A stretch of 64,000 bases of DNA. It comes from Strigamia acuminata (taxonomy: Eukaryota; Arthropoda; Chilopoda; Geophilomorpha; Linotaeniidae). A model generated the notes under the pieces. That model did no database searches. It was not told the origin of the DNA and saw only the letters and a program-made list of their open reading frames with translations. A program made the position numbers and the translations under genes. Where the stretch lies: assembly GCA_949358305.1 (NCBI GenBank), contig OX442317.1, positions 7,816,186-7,880,185 on the forward strand, read 5' to 3'. Shown piece by piece: positions 57,634-64,000 of the stretch. Positions within the stretch are counted from its first letter, which is position 1. The number at the start of each line of letters is the position of its first letter.

Positions 57634-58123
57634 GAGTTTGCGGGATGCATTTTTCCCTTATTTTTCTCGACGTTACACTATTTTAGTGCCATATCGTAAG
57701 GGAAAATTCTTTAGTGTATCGTTTGCAACACTAAATTAAAATAAAGCGCAGCCAATCAGAATTGAGAACACTATATTGTTAGCTCCGCCCATTGCAAATG
57801 GCGATTATTTTGTTGTCACGATCAAACACATCACAGTCACAGGTATGTAGATTGAATGATACGTGAGGCCCAAAATTGAATTTTAGGCCCAAAACCATAC
57901 TTTATAGGCATAATAATGGAATTTTATGCAGAAATTTGCACATTTACGTCCCCAAATTAAATTTTTAGGCCCAAAATTACTAACTGTCAGTAGTTGGCTG
58001 AAATAGTGTAGTGATAAGGGAAAAGTGCAGCCCGCAAAAACTTAATTTATCATTTTTCACTTACACTATTTTTATACCGTATAGTCTTTAACTGTGAGGA
58101 AAAAATGCATCCCGCAAACTCTC
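57634..58123. mobile_element. MITE, GAGTTTGCGG family, copy 2
   Basis: Left GAGTTTGCGGGATGCATTTT, right reversed GAGTTTGCGGGATGCATTTT, flanked by TA-containing sequence. About 490 bp; interior has CTTATGGTATAAAA-type words. It sits directly against the Copia fragment. Confidence 0.82.
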
Positions 58124-59352
58124 TAATGATGATTGCCGATTAATATTACAACTGAAAATCAAACAACATTTAAAATTTCCCATTTTAGATCGAATCAAAC
58201 AGTTTAAATGTTGATTAAAATGCTGTTTAGTCTAAATTACGTTTTTTAAACAACTACTATTGCATTTAAACGGATTTAAAGACGACAAACCACGCTAAAC
58301 GACTTTCCGAAAGCATCTCCACTGTCAATGTTTATGCATGATACTATTATAATGGAGATTTTTGTGTTGTTTTAAGTTGTAAATCCCATTTCTATACCTG
58401 TCTCAGCCTAAATCCCAGCTCACCCTCATGTGCCATGTTATTCTGCCAATGATGCAGCCATGCACATCTTTTGCTGGCTTAGCACATCTTCCTCCATGCT
58501 CCACTGAATTCCACTTCTTGGCACACAAGCCAAGACAAATATTAACCAGCAAAATTATACACAAATCTCTTAAACTGCACTTTCTTCTTTTAATGCTTAG
58601 AGTGTACATCTTTATCCTCCAACAAGCAACACAAGCACAGTCAAGAATTAAATGCCCAAGCCACTGTCATTTAATCCTGGATTCAACAAGATGAAAATCT
58701 TTTCTTCTTTTCCTTTTCTCCTCAAATCAAAACCAAAATCCATAAACAATGTTTTTTCCTGCCACTAGATGGAGCAACCTGCCAAAATAACTTTTGACAT
58801 TGTCCTAACTTAATAGTGAAATCAGGTTAACAGATGTGAGATCAATCACCTTGATCCCATTACAGCTTGCCATGTATCATTGCAGCAATTTTCCATCTTT
58901 GTTCTAAGCCTCCGCACAAACGTAATAACTCAAAGAGCACAACACACCTAGAATATATAAAAAGTGTCTACATTCATCATTTCTTGCTGCTCGATTCCAC
59001 TCCTGAATAACCTCGTTTGGCGCCCTTCAAGGTGTTTTACACCCACCTCTACTCCTTGTCCCTCAGCTCTCATCTTCAACATTAACCGGTGCGATCCTAA
59101 AGCTACGAGTGTTGGCTAACCCAAGCAAATGCAACTTGTAAGTGAAACAATTTTTCTTGACAAAATAAAGTGCTGAGAGCAATAGCAATGAGAAATGAAA
59201 CTGAGCTCCAACACAACCGACTTCACACTTTTCACATGCTACAAATCTTCAAGAGACGAATGAAGTACTACATCATCGTGCTTACAATAGTGGCAGTGAT
59301 TTGTAACGACACCACAAACATCGCCTCACTGATTCAACTCTTAAACTTTAAA

Positions 59353-59582
59353 ACTATACTCAAAACCACTCCAACGTTGATCTATTTCACTGGTGTAGTG
59401 GCACAAAAAAGTAGTCCAAAACCCCAGAATTGTAATCGAACTCCAGACATTGTGCTCGATTACCAACATTGTCAAAGGTGATGCTTTGACACAGAACTAC
59501 TTTTCTGCATAGTAGAACACAGTACACAGTTAGGCGTAAACCGGCTGAAATAGATCAACGTTGGGGTGGTTTTGAGTATAGT
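59353..59582. mobile_element. Foldback element, CTATACTC family, copy 2
   Basis: 230 bp. Left arm ACTATACTCAAAACCACTCC then AACGTTGATCTATTTCA, matched inverted at the right end with one or two differences. Core ACCCCAGAATTG...CCAGACATTG...CGATTACC is shared with copy 1 at 27972-28654. Confidence 0.78.
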
Positions 59583-60940
59583 ATGTGTGGACGCTAATGT
59601 GTCTCGTGATTGTAGAAAGAATGAATCTAATGTGTTTTCAATCAAAGTTGGAATTTGGTGGAGAGCAGAATGAAACTGGACTCATTTGCATAAGACTGAA
59701 ATTAAAAAGATTTATTCACAGGTGAAAATACAGGGGGCGCTGTGGGAACAGGTAGTGGGTCATGCAGTGAAGCCAAACACACGTCAGTCATTGTTGAAAG
59801 TTGGAATACACGTGTTTTATTATATTTACATAGGGGACATGGGGGTGCAGCACCAAGCATGGCCAAAGGTTAAGTAAATTGGGCCATGCAGTGAAGCGAC
59901 ACAGCAAAAACTGCAACAAATTTTCATCATTTAACTTATTAAATTCACAATTATTTGTGCGTGTAAGCTCAAATTCTTCCAGAATACACAAAAACAAGCA
60001 ATAATCCACTTGCTTGATGTCATTTTGATGGTATCTGATGGATAGAGTCGCCATCCTTAGTTTTGTCACTATACCCTTGAGGAGAGTCGTAAGTAAGAAT
60101 GAAATATTCTCGTTTCACAAAAAAACTAAACAAATAAGATTAGTTTCACAAGTATAAAGGGCCTTTCAGGGGTCCTTGTTTCTTGGCATAAGCACACATA
60201 AGCTCCGTAAGACCTTGAATCCCAAAATCCATCAATTAGTATTCTTTTGAATCCTAAATTTAACAGATTTTCTTCTTTCCTGCTTGTGACAAGCCGTAAT
60301 GTCTTTTCCTACCAAGCTCCAAATACACTTTAGCCTGTCTCCTAAACAAAAGCACTTCAAATATGTATGCATATTGATTTGCTGTTGGAAAATCACAATT
60401 TCTAGTCGGATCTTCCAAAACCAAAGCAATAAATATGCAATAAATACAATTAATATTGATTCCAGTGAATGAAAACATGTTTTCATATACAAGAATGTAT
60501 TTCATATGGAACATAACTGAGAACATAGCGAGATAGGATTAACAAGAACAACATCAATCAGAATTATATATGAGAACACGCTCCAGAATAAAGTTCTCCT
60601 ATCAAATCAAAATCTATCTACAACGATTAATACAAGACTTCCCATCCGCAATTTTTATGTGAATAATATTGTCCTGTCCAAACAAACAAATGGCGACAAC
60701 AGACTAATCTGACTTCACTAAATATTAAAACTGTAATGGAGAATGCAAAATAACGTGACCTTTGGTGTAGTTGAGATTTACATAACTGACTAGTTTATTC
60801 AAAGTAACACACAGCTGGCGCTGCAGAAAGCCAGTGTCACAAATTAACAAGTTACTTGTGACGTTAACAATAGGATCTCGAAACGCCAATGAGATTCAGA
60901 TATTCATGAATCCTTCCAATCCCGATCAACAGAATTACCA

Positions 60941-61005
60941 TGTTCACACCAAGCTTTTGGATCTCATCCGAAGCTGCGGATCTAGATCCAAGATTGGTGT
61001 GAACA
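60941..61005. repeat. Short inverted repeat TGTTCACACCAA ... TTGGTGTGAACA
   Basis: TGTTCACACCAAGCTTTTGG with an inverted partner AGATCCAAGATTGGTGTGAA 30 bp on. A further ATTGGTGTGAACA occurs at about 61156. Likely ends of a small or decayed MITE. Confidence 0.6.
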
Positions 61006-61519
61006 CTGAACTCCGTTCACGAATCAAGATCCGTGTGACCAACAACTCCATTCGTCAATCGAGTTCCCACAACTCGATTAGAAGATTGGATTCGGATTGG
61101 ACTTCATTAAATAATGTCAGCACTCTGTAGCATTCCATTGTTGCACATTATTCAATTGGTGTGAACACAACTCCATCCAAGTGAATATTGGAACTCTGTT
61201 CAGTTGCATCTGATCCACGAATCAGATCCAGCCAAATTCGATCCGTGGATAATGAGGATGAGATTATCCCGCAACAAGGTTTATAAACAGACAACTCTGA
61301 GAGTTTAAAATGGACTAAAGAGTGTTTATATTAGGGTCAGAATAAGGGAGTGCTGGCCAAGGGCAGCGTCACATATACAAAAGAGCAATAAAAGTGCAAG
61401 GTTACATAGGAAGGCAAATATAGCAAAATCAAAATATGTTTATTCAAACGGAAATTCCGTAAAGAAAATTCGTACATTGAATTCAAAGTTTCAATTTTTA
61501 ATTTTCCAAATTCAAATTG

Positions 61520-61765
61520 GAAAACTTAAGTAAAATTGAAAAATTGAAAAACTAAAAATAAAATTGAAAAATTGAAAAACTAAAAATAAAATTGAAAAAT
61601 TGAAAAACTAAAAATAAAATTGAAAAATTGAAAAACTAAAAATAAAATTGAAAAATTGAAAAACTAAAAATAAAATTGAAAAATTGAAAAACTAAAAATA
61701 AAATTGAAAAATTGAAAAACTAAAAATAAAATTGAAAAATTGAAAAAATAAAAATAAAATTGTTT
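61520..61765. repeat. 28-bp minisatellite, about nine copies
   Basis: Unit TGAAAAATTGAAAAACTAAA then AATAAAAT, almost perfect until the last copy, which has a small change (gaaaaaataaaaa). Confidence 0.95.
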
Positions 61766-63132
61766 GGGTCCTTTTGTTACAAACAATACGAGATGCTAAA
61801 CAATAATCTGCCACGTAATTTCGTCTCGATCAGCACAAGGCGAGGTGAACAGCAAGATTTTGCTGTTCGATATGCTGTGTTCGTTCTTCACGTTGTTTAA
61901 TTCGGATTTGATTTCCAAAAGGTAGATTGCTTTCAACTCAAAATCAAATCAAACTTCAAAATCAAACTTCTTCAGATCAAACTTAAACATTAATAATCAC
62001 GACAAACTCCTGTATCCTAGATTTCCTAGATTTCCCATTCACCAAATTCTACTACAAGATATGGGTTCACCATAGTTGACTCAATTGAGAATTCACTCTT
62101 AACAAATCAAGACAAAAATTTCTGCTTCGCCGACTTATCTACTTAACCTCACCAGCTTGGATACTCCCCACAATAGATCCGCATGGCTATTTGACTGCAC
62201 AAACACATTTCCATGAATTCCATGAATTCATCTATCCCTTACACTGCACAATGTTATTTATTCCACGACTCACTACACTCCATCCATACATATTTAAATC
62301 ACTATCAACCCAACCCATAATCATTTAAACTAAAATGACACAGTTGCCATGCCAACTAAACTTGAATTTTTCCCAACCCCCAAAAAAAAATTATATCTTG
62401 TTCATCATCTCATTTATCTTGGAAGATGTTACCTCCTGGCTTTCCAGGTCGGCTGCCTGCCAATTTCAAGCGACACAAACACAAACCAAAGGAGTTAGGC
62501 ACAAAGCTTTACCTGTGATCTGCTTGTCCTGGCCACATGAGAAGGGAAAACAAAGATTAGGAAATTGTCAAAGCTTCTAGCACGTGAATCCATTCGAGTG
62601 AAATAAATGTTTCAGTTGCCATGACCGAAATTCTTCGAGCTTTTGGCATATTTACCTCGACTGATCTCTCAACCTCAGTAGTTTCTGGACAATAGCAAAG
62701 TGTATTTTCCCACTGTTTTTTATTTTACTATATTTTATGCCATTCCCCATTTTTTTCTGTACTCTTGCACAAGTCCTTTTCCAATTCTGGCAGTTATTCT
62801 TTTGGATTTGTGCCATATGTTAAAGGTCATATGCAAGTGTGTGTGTGTACACAACATAAATTGAATGCAATATAAATTCATTTTATAGTTAGACTTGTGA
62901 AAAACACATATATTAAGAGGCTTACCGTTTTTATTTTTTTTGGTAACCAAATATAAATTACCAAAAGCTAAAAACCTAACTAAAAGCCAGGTCACTGTCA
63001 TTTGTCATTGCTCATGCATAAGTCCCATGTTTGGACACTTGGGTAATTTTGATTATAACTTTTATACCGTAAATGCTCCGATAGAACACCCGCGCTCTAC
63101 TGACTAATGATAATGACTATAACCCTGTTGGA

Positions 63133-63530
63133 CGGTATTGAATTCTTGATTAATTTAGACATTAATTTTAGTCGTTTTGTTCAATTTAGACATTAATTTT
63201 AGTCGTTTTGTTCAATTTAGACATTAGTTTTGATCGTTTTGTTCAATTTAGACATTAGTTTTAGTCGTTTTGTTCAATTTAGACATTAATTTTAGTCATT
63301 TTGTTCAATTTAGACATTAGTTTTGGTCGTTTTGTTCAATTTAGACATTAGTTTTAGTCGTTTTGTTCAATTTAGACATTAATTTTAGTCAATTTGTTCA
63401 ATTTGGACATTCATTTTGATCGTTTTGTTCAATTTAGACATTGATTTTAGTCGTTTTGTTCAATTTAGACATTTGTTTTAGTCGTTTTGTTCAATTTAGA
63501 CATTAATTTTAGTGGTTTTTTTATTTAGAC
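63133..63530. repeat. 31-bp minisatellite, about twelve copies
   Basis: Unit ACATTAATTTTAGTCGTTTT then GTTCAATTTAG with scattered substitutions (attagttttgatc, attcattttgatc). Degrades at 63500-63540. Confidence 0.95.
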
Positions 63531-64000
63531 ATTTATTTATTACTTTTTAACTTTCTATTGCTTTAGTTTTTTTTATCTCTTCTGTATCTCGGTTTAATCA
63601 AAGTTTTTAACAAGAAAAAGAAGTAAATTAAATTTTGTTAAACTAAACCAAACTTCTGTCCCAGATCTATCGACCCAGAAAACACCCCCTGGCGACTGAT
63701 TTCTCACTCAACTGTAAACCTTTCCTCTCCCGGAAGTCGACAAAATGGGAAAAGTTCCCCTCCCCCTTCCTTTCTTATTTTTTTTTTCTACAAAGAGAAA
63801 AAAAACCATAAATATCTTATAATAAATTCTGTGTTAAGAGAGAAAAAAAAAGAAAAAAAATAATTCAAAATTTAAAATTACTATTAAAAAAAAAATTAAA
63901 ACAAATTAATTAATTAATTTTTACAAAAAGTTTCTAATACTTTTTGAGGAAAATAACCTCAATAAAACCAATTAAAAATCCAAATAAGAAATTAAGAAAA

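Larger units (their letters stand above)
58124..64000. other. Upstream flank, part 5
   Basis: No gene supported. Contains the foldback element at 59353-59582, a short hairpin at 60941-61005, and the minisatellites at 61520-61765 and 63133-63530. The last 250 bp is low-complexity A/T. Confidence 0.5.

Overview
This is AT-rich animal nuclear DNA, probably arthropod. Support for that is a multi-exon secreted-protein gene with GT-AG introns, a large load of short inverted-repeat transposons (hAT-, pogo/Tigger-, mariner- and Harbinger-like), a decayed Copia fragment, many minisatellites, and a single Ig domain in a gene whose vertebrate relatives carry several. I cannot name the species. No rRNA, tRNA or CRISPR array was found.

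The one confidently identified gene runs on the minus strand from the ATG at 41848-41850 to a stop at 5230-5232. I could join 18 coding exons by splice sites and phase: 3222 nt, 1073 residues. It is an ADAMTS-like (punctin/MADD-4, ADAMTSL1/ADAMTSL3-type) extracellular matrix protein: signal peptide, TSP1 repeat, ADAMTS cysteine-rich module, seven more TSP1 repeats, one Ig domain, a low-complexity linker and two final TSP1 repeats. It has no metalloprotease domain. The spacer module that normally follows the cysteine-rich module is missing inside one exon, and no PLAC domain is visible. The signal peptide is split by a 16.6 kb first intron.

Layout: 1-5229, downstream flank with one MITE; 5230-20067, 16 clustered coding exons; 20068-25135, intron 2 with unassigned exon-like segments on both strands; 25136-25219, exon 2; 25220-41814, intron 1, packed with MITEs and minisatellites; 41815-42660, first exon and CpG-bearing promoter-like region; 42660-64000, upstream flank dominated by transposon remnants and tandem arrays, with one exon-like minus-strand segment at 56261-56388.

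The accessory interest lies in the mobile-element layer: hAT elements with 8-bp target duplications, one inserted inside another inverted-repeat element; two members of a family sharing only the outermost TIR bases and a core while their arms differ between copies; a long imperfect hairpin at 51.6-52.05 kb; a mariner-like derivative keeping the transposase C-terminal codons; and a 21-bp array open in several frames. Several exon-like segments (20545-20879 +, 10053-10284 +, 20276-20409 -, 56261-56388 -) cannot be assigned without RNA or homology data.
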